Position numbers and translations under genes: made by a program
The notes under the pieces: generated by a model
The model's database searches: none
The model's input: the letters and a program-made list of their open reading frames with translations, nothing else
Told to the model about the DNA's origin: nothing
Part shown: positions 30,901 through 41,915 of the stretch, piece after piece
Numbering within the stretch: position 1 is the stretch's first letter
Layout of the letters: every line of letters starts with the position of its first letter
Source: Tieghemiomyces parasiticus
Lineage: Eukaryota; Kickxellomycota; Dimargaritomycetes; Dimargaritales; Dimargaritaceae
DNA length: 64,000 nt
Direction of reading: 5' to 3'
Assembly (NCBI GenBank): GCA_027575765.1
Contig: JANBPT010000002.1
Coordinates: 123,951-187,950, forward strand

Positions 30901-33734
30901 GCCCGGTCGTGCTCCTCAGGCAGGATGATTTCGCGGGTCCGGATGGCAGTGTAGATGGCGGCCAGGTACTCCGGCTGGAAATCCGCACCACCGTTGACAC
31001 CCCGAAGGTTACGGCTGAAATCCTCCAGGCGCATGCGTTCCTTGACCTGTCGGCTGTGCTGGTCAGTGTTAAGCATAATTACCGCGTACGACAGTATAAA
31101 TCCGGCGTCCGCCGTGGCCACCTCCGAGGTGCCCTGTGCCGCATGGTAATGGGCCGCAAAAGTCTCCACAATACGCTCGATCTGTTGGGACTCGCCAGGC
31201 AGTCGGAACTCGATGAGCAGTTGGCGCAGGGCCTCATCCAGGCGCTGGCCCGTGAAGTCGAAGAGCCCCACGTAAGCTTGGAGGACCGGGAGCTGTTGAG
31301 GGCGAGCCAGGTAGTCCCCCAGACAGGCCTTGTTGAGTGCCGGAGCGTAGCGGAGGAACCGGGCCCAAATGGCAACCTGCTCGGGGGTCAGGTCGGCGGG
31401 GCCCTTTTCACCGTCCGTGGATGCGGCGGTAGATGGTAGCCAGCCGCGGTCCTGTAGGAACCGCAGGCACTGCTTAGGATCATCGTTAAAAAGGGCCACC
31501 GCGAAGCAGAGCGTCTCCTTGCGGGCGCGGGCACGTACCAGCTCGGCCAGGCCAGCCCGTTCCTCCGCGGTCGGGACTGGGGCATCTACCGAGAGCGGCT
31601 CGTCGTCTCCGTTTGTCACCCCGGCCATCAGGGCGGCCCAAGGGTCCCGGGTGATCGCCCCCCCACCGGTCCGCGTCAGCATGCCGCTTAGCAGTGCTGT
31701 GAGTCGCTGTAGGCAGAGCCGACCTTCTTCTCGGAACGCCACGTCCCATGCCCCAGCCTGGGCAGTATAGTGCTCGGGGAGGTTATAGGCGATCAGGAGT
31801 GGGATGAGGGCGGCTAAGGGACGCTCTGTCACGTCCGGAAAGCGGGCCGGGTCGGCTGCTGGTGGCGCTGCAGGGGTCGTAGTCGACTCGCCACTACGAC
31901 TGGAGTGGGCGCCCACCAGGTCCCGCTCGAGCTGCGGGACGGCATGGCGGCACAGATACGCAATGTAAAGCTCCCATAGATTCCCGGCGTACGGGTCGGT
32001 GTCATACGCCGCCCACAGCTCACCCGCGGCACCGTCATTGTCAGCCAGCTGGTCAACGGCCCGGGCAAGGAGCAGGCGGTGCTGCGGCGTGGGGAGCGGG
32101 CGGACACGCTGGAGTAGTGCCGGCGGGAGATGGGCCGTAAGCAGAGCGTAGCGGAACGTGGGCAGCCCGTCGGCGCCTTCCGTCGTGGCCTCGGGTAGCC
32201 AAGCGGCCAGGGCGGCCGTATCTGCCCCCGTCGCAGTGATAGGGTCCGCAGCCGTGGCGTTCGCTAGAGGTGGCAAATGCAACCGGGCCAGGAGGAGGGC
32301 GAAGAACGTGTGGAAATACGTAGGAGAGACGGTGCGCAGGCCGGGGAGCAGATCGGTGACGAGGCGCAGGGCAGCGGGCATCAACGGCAGAAAGTCAGCT
32401 TCCACGATCCGGTAAAGATGTTTGAGTAGGGCCTGGGTGATGACCTCACGGAAGGCTGGATGGGTGGCCAGCGCCGGACCGGCGGTGGCAAAGGCGGCGT
32501 CCAGGGCGTGCAGGGCAATCAGGCGCATGCCGTCGGTGTACTGCACGTCGTGGGGGTCGGCGAGGGCGGCGAGTACGCGCAATAGTTCCAGAAGGCAGGG
32601 GACCCCGTGGCGTTCGGCCCGCAGGAGGGCGTAGGCGGCGTGGGGATCATCTGACGGTGGGGCAACGGCGGGTCCATCCGCAGCATGGCTGGGTTCCGGG
32701 GCAGGGACAGGCTCGCGGTGACCGGCGGATTCGGTGGGGTTGATTCGCAGCACCGGAATGCTGTCACTCCGCTGACGGGTCGTTGCACCGGGTTTTTCGG
32801 ATTCCCCAGCCGGGGCTGAGGTGGCCTCGGCACGGACCAGTTGGGCTTGAAGGTCGCCAAACAGGCGGTCCACCCAACCGAGCAAGGTGGACTCGGCGGC
32901 GGTGCGCAGTAACGGGTTAACCTTACCCTGGCAGGCCAGACTAATGGTGGTCTCAAGCATGGTGCAGATCAGGTCGTCCCCTAGGAAGGCGCCGCCCGGC
33001 CGTGCCAGTACGGCGTCCATAAGCTCGAGGACGCGACTTAGGACCTGTTCATCAGTAGCCGCATCGGTCGAGTCAAACCGGCACTGAGCGGCGGCCGCGG
33101 CCACGGCCGCCAGGGTACGGTAGTAATCCAATGCGACTGGCAGGTCGGTCGAGGCGAGCGTCAACTGGCCCTTATCGCTACCAAGTGGGATACGAGCCGC
33201 CCGTTCTAATGCGCCGCTGACCACGATGCGTTGCAGGCTTTGGAGGGCCGCCAGTGTAATGTTACCCGTGGTTCCCGATCGCAGGACTACCAGCAGCGGG
33301 AACAAGAGGTCGAGTAGATGGCCCTCAAGTCCTGCGGGAGACAGACGAAGCACGTCAAGCAGGACTTCAATGGCGTCCAGAAAGTGAGCCCGGGCGGTCG
33401 GGGTGTCCAGGACTACCGTCGTACCTTCAAGGGCAGCCCGGCGGTACGCGGTGGGGTCTGAGGCGGCTGTTGTGTCGGTGCACAGCCGGGCGTAACAGCT
33501 GTGCAGCTGGGCACTACGACAGTCGGCAGATGGCGCGGTGTCGGAGGTGGCAGTCGAACTGACAGCTGGTCCGGCCTGGCGCTCGGAGGCTGGGCCGAAG
33601 GAGCTCATACCGAGCTGGATGCCCAGTTTACCGAAAGGCAGTCCAATCGAGGTGCGGCGCCAGGCGTTACTCCGCCGCAGGCAGTTCAGAAGGGCATAGT
33701 ACTCGTTGCATAGTGCCGATGCGGGGAGGGTCAT
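27957..33734 (-). CDS. GEA2: GBF1/Gea-family Sec7 guanine-nucleotide exchange factor for Arf
   Basis: Large Arf exchange factor of the GBF1/Gea1/Gea2 family (1925 residues, one exon), which activates Arf1 at the Golgi for COPI coat assembly. N-terminal DCB and HUS helical regions (residues 1-700) include a variant HUS box, AAYDTDPYAGNLWE, near residue 575. The Sec7 domain spans about 735-925, with the catalytic glutamic finger in FRLPGESQ (E848) and the hallmark YAVIMLNTDQHSRQVKERM-type helix. HDS helical regions follow, and the last ~130 residues are Pro/Glu/Ser-rich and disordered. The length is close to GBF1 (about 1860) and larger than yeast Gea1/2 (about 1400). ATG at 33734 is the first in the frame. 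It is divergent from POT1, sharing a 600-base promoter region. Confidence 0.92.
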   Translation of the reverse strand: MTLPASALCNEYYALLNCLRRSNAWRRTSIGLPFGKLGIQLGMSSFGPASERQAGPAVSSTATSDTAPSADCRSAQLHSCYARLCTDTTAASDPTAYRRAALEGTTVVLDTPTARAHFLDAIEVLLDVLRLSPAGLEGHLLDLLFPLLVVLRSGTTGNITLAALQSLQRIVVSGALERAARIPLGSDKGQLTLASTDLPVALDYYRTLAAVAAAAAQCRFDSTDAATDEQVLSRVLELMDAVLARPGGAFLGDDLICTMLETTISLACQGKVNPLLRTAAESTLLGWVDRLFGDLQAQLVRAEATSAPAGESEKPGATTRQRSDSIPVLRINPTESAGHREPVPAPEPSHAADGPAVAPPSDDPHAAYALLRAERHGVPCLLELLRVLAALADPHDVQYTDGMRLIALHALDAAFATAGPALATHPAFREVITQALLKHLYRIVEADFLPLMPAALRLVTDLLPGLRTVSPTYFHTFFALLLARLHLPPLANATAADPITATGADTAALAAWLPEATTEGADGLPTFRYALLTAHLPPALLQRVRPLPTPQHRLLLARAVDQLADNDGAAGELWAAYDTDPYAGNLWELYIAYLCRHAVPQLERDLVGAHSSRSGESTTTPAAPPAADPARFPDVTERPLAALIPLLIAYNLPEHYTAQAGAWDVAFREEGRLCLQRLTALLSGMLTRTGGGAITRDPWAALMAGVTNGDDEPLSVDAPVPTAEERAGLAELVRARARKETLCFAVALFNDDPKQCLRFLQDRGWLPSTAASTDGEKGPADLTPEQVAIWARFLRYAPALNKACLGDYLARPQQLPVLQAYVGLFDFTGQRLDEALRQLLIEFRLPGESQQIERIVETFAAHYHAAQGTSEVATADAGFILSYAVIMLNTDQHSRQVKERMRLEDFSRNLRGVNGGADFQPEYLAAIYTAIRTREIILPEEHDRADRFDEVWAGLHPDRQPDTDKALVVAPTLPVLRPTVRDAFLFRLLYGPVLLTYSQILLKCGDDRTLQTTLEGLYLSSRLAAAYGVPGAMATLVSHLCTVAGTLEDSAQADLHDPQVVTDPHDPATSLALTELGLQLGRDYRGQIALILLLTLARQTPTLLGDSWFLVWRTVRSLVAADLVDPALVRLDAYPGLDSDVAGQPINMAASPSGLGRDGETPDSARSTLAAGLARLPADLFPASLPLVLSTTDPTAYLPDPKTEERFHEGRFAEAYETPATPAVGITGEPAEGDGSLFSTLSSYFLSSYTPVPEKSGADPVAPTAAALSSAITPPTVAGGPSSAAAGRRPASFRRAESGPLRWDASLDLLVHLTRSARTAALACRLPDLFTSLARLDPASLVPVLEGLAPHLPHTDSPTTRHPYDRGQACLYEQWLRLGLANAHRLSALWPVWAPAVAHVLDHALAFPTCLVRRTLIVLFQLAKITTTTDDDPTARDAVLNRLQTTLLYLHAPNPDADPAQSVLHHPSLVTPVVAGAWDLWQAVKTTAPDALARATGDQPGDLGPLFRVVTDQARYYVPSQPLAWQLLRAWLTAALEVPDPVLYVDLVRRAAAYLPTNCPGATAANRVSSSNQGGAGPAATSSPVFSNDRTELALAGAVFDTALRLMMRTPRAAERLEWDTARAWTTAERPLLAVLLRPCIHPHRGVRQLATARFQQALAQVSLVPTVAYDVGVVRVVWADVFDHLFFPTLQQLLSPAVMMEFDARGYEETCTRLVSLVSSFFLRHLHGPVLDALAITPTADSSAAGDSEVTTTRPFPRVWLTWLDLVVACLNRMEEWGLSKEVVVEHMKNMLLILSSLRAFDGPAMADPASPPRNPLWQATWNKIGWVLPDLKTELFPDLDDDKAEPEVEPVATKTRNTSPDIDQPEAVAPPSTAEASPSVTEDLASDKVSPVVPTAQPVSPKVAPTNTGTSTRIIVQTPALTP

Positions 33735-34331
33735 GGCGGAGATATCGGGCGGCTTGAGGGTGGAGGGATGAGGATGGGACCAAGTCCACCAGTGGGCGAT
33801 GAATAGGAGCGAGGGGCCGCGTGGGTTGGAATACGAAAAGGTCCAAAGTTAACGGCCGGATGGATGGTGAGGGAATCAGGAGGCCAGTCTTGAACAAGTG
33901 AGCTAGGCGGATGAGGGGGGGGGATATCAGCCGTCAGACCCCCCCTCCCCCCCGGGACGATGAGGGCTGAATGCGTAGGCATGGTTTGAGGAGAGTGGGC
34001 CCTGAACCGGGCGCACTCACTCAAATCACAGTGGATACGGCAAGTCTGTGGGTGGATAGCAGGTTTGACACCGTAGCTCTCACGGTTGGGAGTTGCGGGC
34101 GGTTCAAGCGCCGCCCCTCGCCTTTGCCAGTCGCAGGCACGGAGCTGTACGTTCCTGCTGCGGACGCGACCGGTTTCCATTCTCACATATAGATAGATAT
34201 TTTTTTTTGGTTCCCCGACAACCCCACTCAGAGATTCGCCCGCATTCCGTCCACCGCTACTTCCTTGCTGTTGAATTTACCCATTTTCAGCTCTGCACCG
34301 AATCTCCTCTCCGATTGCACCGTCCTTCGCA
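33735..34331. other. Divergent promoter region GBF1 / POT1
   Basis: About 600 bases between divergent start codons, with two G/C homopolymer runs (33916-33924 and around 33943-33953) and a T8 run near 34201. No other gene seen. Confidence 0.55.
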
Positions 34332-36548
34332 ATGCCCCCGCCCCGGTTCAAGCTCCCAGCCAATGTGCCTTACAAACCCTACACCACAGCCCCAGCACGA
34401 GGTCGTCGATCGGCACCGCTCAAGTCCCTACCACCTCTCGTAAGCCCGGTCGCCATTCAGAGCAGTCTGTCTGGTCACCAGGCGAATATAGTCAGCTTCG
34501 TTGGGGTGGTCCGGTCCTTCACGCCTATCACCGAATCGCGCGGCTCGGACCTCTCCCGCACCGTGGCACTTTATGTCCTACCTAACGATGAGTGCGTCGG
34601 CCACTGGGACGTCCGCAGCCACGATAGCCTACCCAGCATTCCGGCCCTAATTTTCTTCCCGGACGTCCTCATGTTTCCCCCAGTGCAGCGGGTCGGTGAT
34701 ATTGTGATCTGCCAGGCTGTCAACATGAGGCCCTACAACGGCAACTGGCAGGCCCTGTCCACTCACCACTCGCGCTACCTGGTGGTGCACAGCCCCGACC
34801 AGGAATTTCCCGACGAAGCCTTCAGCGACCGTGCCGAGTTTGAGCGCCACGCGCAGCCGCCGACCTTCAGCCAGGCCGTTTTGAAGCACGGGCTCAGCCC
34901 CGACGCCCTGGAGTCTTCAGACCTGGCTGCACAGGTGCTGTTCTTCCGTGCATGGTGGGCCTACATTCGACGCAATGTTGGTGGTGACTTAAAAGCTCGG
35001 CTCGGACAACTACCGTCTGTCCCGGTCTCCACACGCCAATACCGCCCGTTGCGTCTCATATCTGATCTTCGCGAGGGCGAATTCGTGGATGTCTTTGTAC
35101 AGGTAGGTGGGTTATCGGTTTGGCCCAAGTTTAGGATCATTGGGAGGCCGCCCGGCCATATTCGCCAGGTCCGCGTGATCTGCCGATGAAGAAATGGCTG
35201 CTGAACATCCATATCGCTTTGCTTTCCCGCTACTACTCATCCGCTCGTTTTACACCCGCGACTAGATCGTGGAGAACGAGCGCTCCATCGAGGGCCCCGT
35301 TGATCAGGTTGTTCTCAAATTTACCGTGACCGACTACACTGAAAACAACGTTCTTCCGTAAGTGAAAGCAGGTGACGTCGGCGTGGCCGGCCATACCAAC
35401 ATACTTGCCCTTTTAACGGCGTCCAGTCGGTTCCCTACGCCATTCCTCCCATGGAGGGGGTAAACCTCCCCTCCCTCCCGACGCGTACCACTTCTGCCTC
35501 CTAATCCCGACTGCTTCTGCCTCTTCATGTTACCCCCTACCACTTTAGTTACGTACCCCCAGACCCTCAGTACCCGCACCGTATCAGCGGCCGACGGGTA
35601 CTCTCGTGCAAGGCCTGGGGCGTCCGTGCCCAGGCCCTGCAGGACTGCTCTCCGGGCACGGTAGTGACCCTTACTAATTGCACAACCAAAGTCCTCGAAG
35701 GCGAGTTGGTGCTGATCCTCAGTGCCGACATGCAGTACCCGGATAAACCCCATCGTCGGATCCACGAACCGACCAGTGTAGAGGCTGGCCGAATGGCCCA
35801 GCGCCGGGCAGCCTACCTGGAGCGTGTCACCACCGAACTCGCGGCTATAGCCCTCGATTCGCCCATCCCAGCTTCACCAGCTCAGGAACCCGACGCAGGA
35901 CTCGAATCACCTTCGCCTCCTCGTGCCAGCCCAGTGGCAACGCCGGCCCCGGCTCCACCCGTGGTTCAAGCGCCCCTCACACGGATCAAGTTCCCGAAGC
36001 AGCCGATCACACCAATCGCTGACGTGCTCAACTTTGCGAAACCCACCTGGAAGTTCCGTCTGCGCGCCCAGATCACCGCCTGCGCCCCGAAACTCCTGGC
36101 GGCGTTGACCCAGTACTTTTGCGCCGGGTGCCAACACAGCCAGGCCGCGACTAACGCATCGGCAGCTATATGTACTCACTGCAAGGACCCGTTAGTCCCG
36201 AAGGACATGGTGTATAACGCCACCCTGCTGCTCAAGGACGCAGCCGGAGACCGGCTACGGGTCATGGTCTTCGGGGCCGACGCGCTATACTTTTTCGGAG
36301 GCCTTGAGCCGACCAACTTACACCAGGACGCTGTAGCGTATGATAGCGTGCTACGGCGGTTGGGACCGGCCATGCCCGAGATCTATACTACAGCGTGGGC
36401 GGCCCACCGTCCTGCCCCGGAGGCCGTGCCGCAGCTCACGGTAATCGCAGGCCCATTCATCGACCTTTGTATCAAGTCGTACGAGGTGACGGTGGATGGC
36501 CGCCGACAGCGACGATACAGCCTGTTCGCCACCGAGCTGGTTTCATAA
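34332..36548 (+). CDS. POT1: POT1-like telomere single-strand-binding protein
   Basis: Protection-of-telomeres protein that binds single-stranded telomeric overhangs through OB folds. Three exons: 34332-35102, 35266-35357 and 35549-36548 (620 residues). The joins give FVQ|IVENERSIEG and NNVLP|YVPPDPQ, continuous OB strands. OB1 (about 45-150) includes SFVGVVRSF and VGDIVICQAVNMRPYNGNWQALS. OB2 (about 240-360) includes FVDVFVQIVENERS, KFTVTDYTEN (the DYT motif typical of POT1/TEBP) and VVTLTNCTTKVLEGELVLIL. A third, C-terminal OB-like region carries a zinc-ribbon insertion: C479-x2-C482 and C496-x2-C499. Residues 390-430 are a Pro/Ala linker. The main alternative is another multi-OB protein such as an RPA1 relative, but the DYT motif favours POT1. 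Confidence 0.8.
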
Positions 36549-37279
36549 TTGAAGGGTTTATTCCGGGAGCATGGACCCAATTGGTGGAGGCGTAACGAAT
36601 GGCCTGTTGGGGTTCAAGACCAGTGGCAGTACTGATCCCATTTTGTGGGAGGGAGGCAGGCCCCACTTGCCCAACTATCCTATTCACCGCCCAGGTCTTC
36701 CCCATTAATACGGTGTCGCGTGCTTCTGTGCATCCTCATGTACGCGCCGATCCAGGCACAGTCGCAAGTCCGCCGAGAAGGCCTCAAAGTATCGCTATGC
36801 GAGGAGGTCGTGGAGGAGGCAGGGCCAAGGCCAAACTTTACCATCCACTGAGGGGGGGGGTGGGAAGCCATGCCAATTGGACTTTTCGTCCAGCAGCCTT
36901 GACCAAAACTGGCAGCGGGAGCCCAATCACATAGGTGGATTAGGCTTTACCATTATTTACCACAGCTGACCACTAGGTTCAGACCGGTCTTCCCTACCAT
37001 CCTATCCGTGGATGCTTGGTATCGAACGGTCCTTTACTATATCTCCAATACAAACACCTTACACCGTACCCCTTAGTACGCATTGCATGTTGCATGCCCT
37101 GAACTAGTTCGGCACGCGCCGGTTTGCCTAATCTGCTCTTCGATCCCGCAAACCACCCGCTTCGGAAATCAGCTTTCGTATATGCACCCGGCTTATCTCG
37201 TCCACTGGAAACCTAAGAACCGATTTTTCGAACCGTTGGCGGGCGCTACCGACCACCCTGTCGTTTCCCCTGGGCCGGC
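36549..37279. other. Spacer POT1 to TMEM245
   Basis: About 730 bases between two same-strand genes. It includes a nine-G run at 36850-36858. Small open frames here lack recognisable domains. Confidence 0.5.
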
Positions 37280-40200
37280 ATGCGCAGCTCATCCCTCTTC
37301 AACGGCCGGGCGCTGCCAATTGGCGCGACGATGAACGCTGCCCAGGTTCCCGGTAGCCCTACTACTCGAGCCTTACTATTAAACCACCCCCTTGTGGACC
37401 GCGACCAGGTGAAAGTTGCCGTACTACACTTTATCGTCAATGTCGTCGGGTTAGCCTTTCTTGTGGCCATCTGGCTGAACTATCTACTGTAAGTTGCTGC
37501 GCCCAAATGGATACCATAGGTGGCCCATACACCTCCTGGCTGGCTGGCAGGTGCCCCGTTAGACCACGTGGCAAATCAACTTCCGCTAATTGATTCGTCC
37601 TTACTTGTCGGCCACCGTTCTTATGAATGTTTGCCAGCCTCCGACCCTACTTCTCTGCCCTATTCTGGGCGGCGGCCATCTCAGTGCCCCTCCACTCTCT
37701 CAAAGCGGCCATTGTAACCCACCTGCGTGCGGAGCTGTCGACCCCGGGCCTGGCGCTAGGGCCGTGGCTCCTACGGCACCACCTACGTATGCTGTCCGCT
37801 GTACTGCTCGGTACACGGCTCAGCTCCCTCCTGGCGCTGGGGTTCGGAGAGTACGTCGGCCTCATTGACTATCTCGCCAGGGTTTCACCGCCCAAAGTCC
37901 TCACGGTACCAACTAGCGCACCCGATAATGACACCGATATCTCACCGACCGGAGCTCGCTGCGACACCTGTGCCGGCTGGCGGGAACGCCCGCGTAATAC
38001 GTTGCCACGGTCCGCCCGTAAGGCCCGTCCGCCCAAGCGCAAGGACAACCCCGTGGCGCAGGAAGAGGCCATGCCACGCTTCGGTACCGCGGCATTTCCG
38101 GCGTCCGAATTCACCATTTCGCCGCGGCTATTTAGCTCCAACCCGGGTAGTCCGCCAGGTAGTCCAACCGGTCCGCGTAGTCCGCTACTGGCGGCACGGC
38201 GACCCCTCTCCCCGCCCTTCGGACTGTCGTCTCCTACGATCAAAGCCCCTGTCTCCCCTGTCACACTGCCCGGCCGGTCTTTAGAATCCGGGCCCATCTC
38301 CCCGCTAACCATCGACCGCGTCCTGGGTTCGAACCAGGCATGCGAGGTTGAGCCAGTGGGTCCTACCACCTCCGTATCCTCATCACCCCCGACTCGATCG
38401 GCGTCTCTCTTGACCGTACCCAAATCCCCTGTCCCGTTCCAATTCGCACCCTCGTCTAGCGGCGTCTTCAGCCCGGCCCCACCCAGGCCGTTTCACCGGC
38501 CTGATGCCGCGTATAGCGTCAAGCGCCGCTTCCTCGATAGAATCTCACCCATTATTTTCCGTGCACCCAACGTGCCGCCCTTCACCTTCGGCGACCAGTT
38601 CCGCGTGCCGGACCCTGGGTCCCACCGCCCAGGACGGCCGGCGATTAATAACCACGCCAAGTCCGAAGGCCCTACGGGATCCCTGGATCCGCAAGCCGAC
38701 AGTGTAGACCCTAAGGCCTCGTGGTGGTGGATCGCCGCCGTGTTCCGACTGTGTTTGCTTTCACTTTTGGCGGAGGCCATTCAGACTGGCCAGATTCAAG
38801 CGGCTGATCTACAAACGCCGGCCCTGTTAGTACTCGGTATGCTACTGGGTCACATCGTGCTACGCGGCGGCCTCCGCCTCGTACGGGTCTACATCTTGGC
38901 TGGGTTAGCCACCAACGTTGTTCAGCCCATGGTCGTTCGTATCCAACGTACTGTGCGCCAGTTCCGCCTACGCCAGCGCTTGTCCTGCACGTGTCCATCG
39001 ACTCCTCTGGTCCAACCTTCATCCCCTCCCACGCCGACCGGCTGGAGTAGAGACAGCGACAGCGGCGTATCGAGTGGTGAGCTGTCCGTGGCGGAATTCA
39101 ACCTGCCCGTACCTGCGCCTCCCCCTGTGGACTCCCCAGTCGCCAAATTTCGGACCCGGATCTGGGCCTGCGCCGGCTTCATGGTCAGCATGCCCTACGC
39201 GCTGCTGACGCATTTCCTACTGGCCTGTCGGTTGGTTATCCACAGCCTGGGCCGTGTTGGGGCCGCCGTCCACCGCTCACTCCAGCGGAGGCTGATCAGC
39301 TCCCTCAACGGGCTGGTAGCGGCCCTCCTCATTGGCGGTGTGGCCACGGTGGGTACAGTGGCCCTTGGCTTCCTGGTCTACAAAGCCGCCGAGGAGACGG
39401 CGCAGTTCCTGGACGATTCCTACCAGTTCATCCGCGTCGTCAGTACACTCTCGCCTGGAGACCGACTCGACCACCGTCGGCACCCGTGGTTGGCCAGCAA
39501 CCTGACGGGGGTGTCCGAGACCCTGACCCACCAACTCATCGCGCTCACCCTCGGGCTCCAGGGTGAGCTGTCCACCTGGGCCAACGCCCAGCTTCAGGAG
39601 CACTACCCCGGCAGTAATGTCACCGCGGCCGCCCTGTTCAAACGGTTCCGTCGCCAGTACCTCGCGCTCAAAGGTGAGGTGAGCTCGCCACGGCCGGTTA
39701 GCAGTGGTGACCAGCCGCACCCGGTCGCCGCTGAGTCTGTGCTTGACCCAGCCGACCGCGACAGCCACATCATGGCCCTCAAGCACCTTGGTTCCATCAT
39801 CGCCGGCCGGCCGCGCCTCCAAGCCACCGGTCTTCATCTGCACGAACCGTCGCTCCCCGATGCGACCACCCCTGGTGACCGGACAGCGGCCACCGCTAAC
39901 CCGAGGACGGCCTGGTCCTCGGCGCCTGAATCCATCTCCCTGTCCGTGCCGGCCGCCTACGGTGAAGGTTGCGCAGTGTGCCCCGTCGATTCGCCCTTCG
40001 CACCGGGGGCCGCCGCCTGTGATCCGGAATGTCATCCCCCGGCCCTTACCTTCCTCGTTCAGGCCTTCCGCGCCCGTACCTGGTCCTCGCTTCTGCAGCC
40101 CACCTTGTACCCGAATGCACTTCGGGAGCTCTATACGTTGACCACGTCCGCCGTGATCGCCCAACACACCCACCTACTCCACCTGGTCGCCGACCTGCAC

Positions 40201-40866
40201 CGGGCAGCCATTACCACGGTTGGCCGGTTGGGTACCGAAGCACTGCGGGCCTTCAGCGCCAGTCTCCTGACGCTAGTCCGGATCCTCAGTGTGGGATTTG
40301 ACGTGCTCTTCCGCATTTTGCTCTTCTTCGTTACCCTCTACTCATTGCTAGTCCAGGACCAGTCGGTTCTCCACTCCCTGGGTCGCGTGCTAGTCTTCAT
40401 CGACCGGGAGCAACACCTGCGGCGTGCCATCGAGCGGAGCATCGGCGGTATCCTCCTATGCTCGGTCCAGATGGCAGTGTTCCACTCCCTGTTCACCTGG
40501 GTTACCCTGCGGTACTGGGGGATCCGCGCCTTGGTCTATACCTGCGCCTTGGCTTCCGGCGCGATTGCGGTCGTCCCTGTGGTTAACTCATGGTTTGTCG
40601 CCGTTCCACCCACCCTCTGGCTGCTCGCCCAGGGTCAGTTTCTGACCGCCGGTGGTCTCCTCGGCGCCCACATCCTGGTCGAATGGGTTGTAGATCCAGT
40701 ATTCTACGCGGCCATCCCCGATACCAACCCGTTCTTCGCTGCCCTTGCTGTCCTCCTCGGCCTCTGGGCGTTTGGTCCACACGGGCTCCTTCTGGGCCCC
40801 CTCGCCATGACTTGCCTACCGGCGGCCTACAAGCTCTTGGGACAGGTTATCGTGGGGGCGAACTAG
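37280..40866 (+). CDS. TMEM245: TMEM245-like / AI-2E-family multipass membrane protein
   Basis: Eukaryotic member of the AI-2E exporter superfamily (TMEM245 type), a multipass membrane protein of poorly known transport function. Two exons: 37280-37488 and 37638-40866 (1145 residues; intron GTAAGT...CCAG). The phase-2 join produces AIWLNYLL|LRPYFSALFWAAAIS, matching the N-terminal paired membrane segments of TMEM245. A long Ser/Pro-rich cytosolic loop fills about residues 160-330, with further hydrophobic segments near 390-450 and 560-600. The C-terminal ~280 residues carry the superfamily core, with FVTLYSLLVQDQ, an amphipathic region and the helix-rich end GGLLGAHILVEWVVDPVFY and GLWAFGPHGLLLGPLAM. 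An in-frame ATG at 37331 is an alternative start. Confidence 0.82.
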
Positions 40867-41915
40867 CTGCGGGGCGGACACGTAAGCCAAGAAACCCCCA
40901 TTTAATCTAATAGAGTAGTATATACCGCCAATCATTTTATGGTTCACTTTTAATTGCACTCATGAATAACTGGGGCGTGACTGAGATGCACACGAGCTAT
41001 CCATCCCTCACCCGAGACTGTCTATCCGTTGCGCAAACGATGTCAACCCTTCTCATCACGCAACCTTCTCAATCTTTTTGTATTTTGCAGTGGTGTTCGC
41101 ATAGCAGCAGATTTATATTTGCACCTGCTGAGATGAGAATTGTGCGCTACCCACTCGCCAACTGTGCGTCTTGGGCGACGCGTTGTTTGCACGGGCTGTG
41201 GCCAGCCAGTATGCGTCGTCGCATTTTGCGCCAGAACTGGTGGATCCTGCGTTGCGCCTGTAGTTATTGATGTCACCAATTTCTCGAGCGGCACTAACAG
41301 TGCCAGGCAGACGCCAATTGCCATACCAGCCTAGGTCAATGTCATTGATGGCTGGGCAGAGGGCCTCATCTAAGAAATGGAATGAATTAGCGCAGCTTGC
41401 TGTGAGACAACGTATTAATAGGCTCGACCTTTTGCCATCTTGCTAACGTTTCTCACTTTGCCGTATGTCTACCAATGCAAACGGCTCGACTCATTAAAAC
41501 ACAAAATTCGTATCCATTGGAACGCACATACTACACACGGGTGGTGTGCTACACATCATCGGTACGGCACATACCCGTTTGTATATAGTGGTAGATTATT
41601 CAGGGCCATACACAAAGCACTATCCCACGATTTCAATGCCCGCACTACGGGTTGAAGATCAAGGCGGGGGGCGGAGGTGTCGTCTGACGTGGCCACCCAA
41701 TGCGCCACAATATTGAGCCCCGACCAGAAGGACAGGGACTGCCAGTACCCTTCCGCAGAACTTCCACCTCCACATGTCCCTTGGTCCCTCCCCCCACCTT
41801 ACTCCTTCCTAGGCATTCGGTATTTCATTTACGCTTCAGCCGCCTTAGCCCCATCGGTCATCCCTGCGATCCCTCCTCTCTATTCCGTCCGCGGCCCCAT
41901 TCGTTTCCTCACGTC
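40867..41915. other. Spacer TMEM245 to Nem1
   Basis: About 1.05 kb, AT-richer, between same-strand genes. The Nem1 reading frame stays open upstream to an ATG at 41700, but this extension (rich in Pro/Arg/Ser) looks like leader. No other gene seen. Confidence 0.5.

Noticed and set aside
38320..38345. TGGGTTCGAACC palindromic B-box-like sequence
   Set aside because: It lies inside the TMEM245 coding exon and lacks the rest of a tRNA.
39277..40173. 298-codon minus-strand open frame antisense to TMEM245
   Set aside because: Typical shadow frame of GC-rich coding sequence; Gly/Arg-rich translation without a domain.
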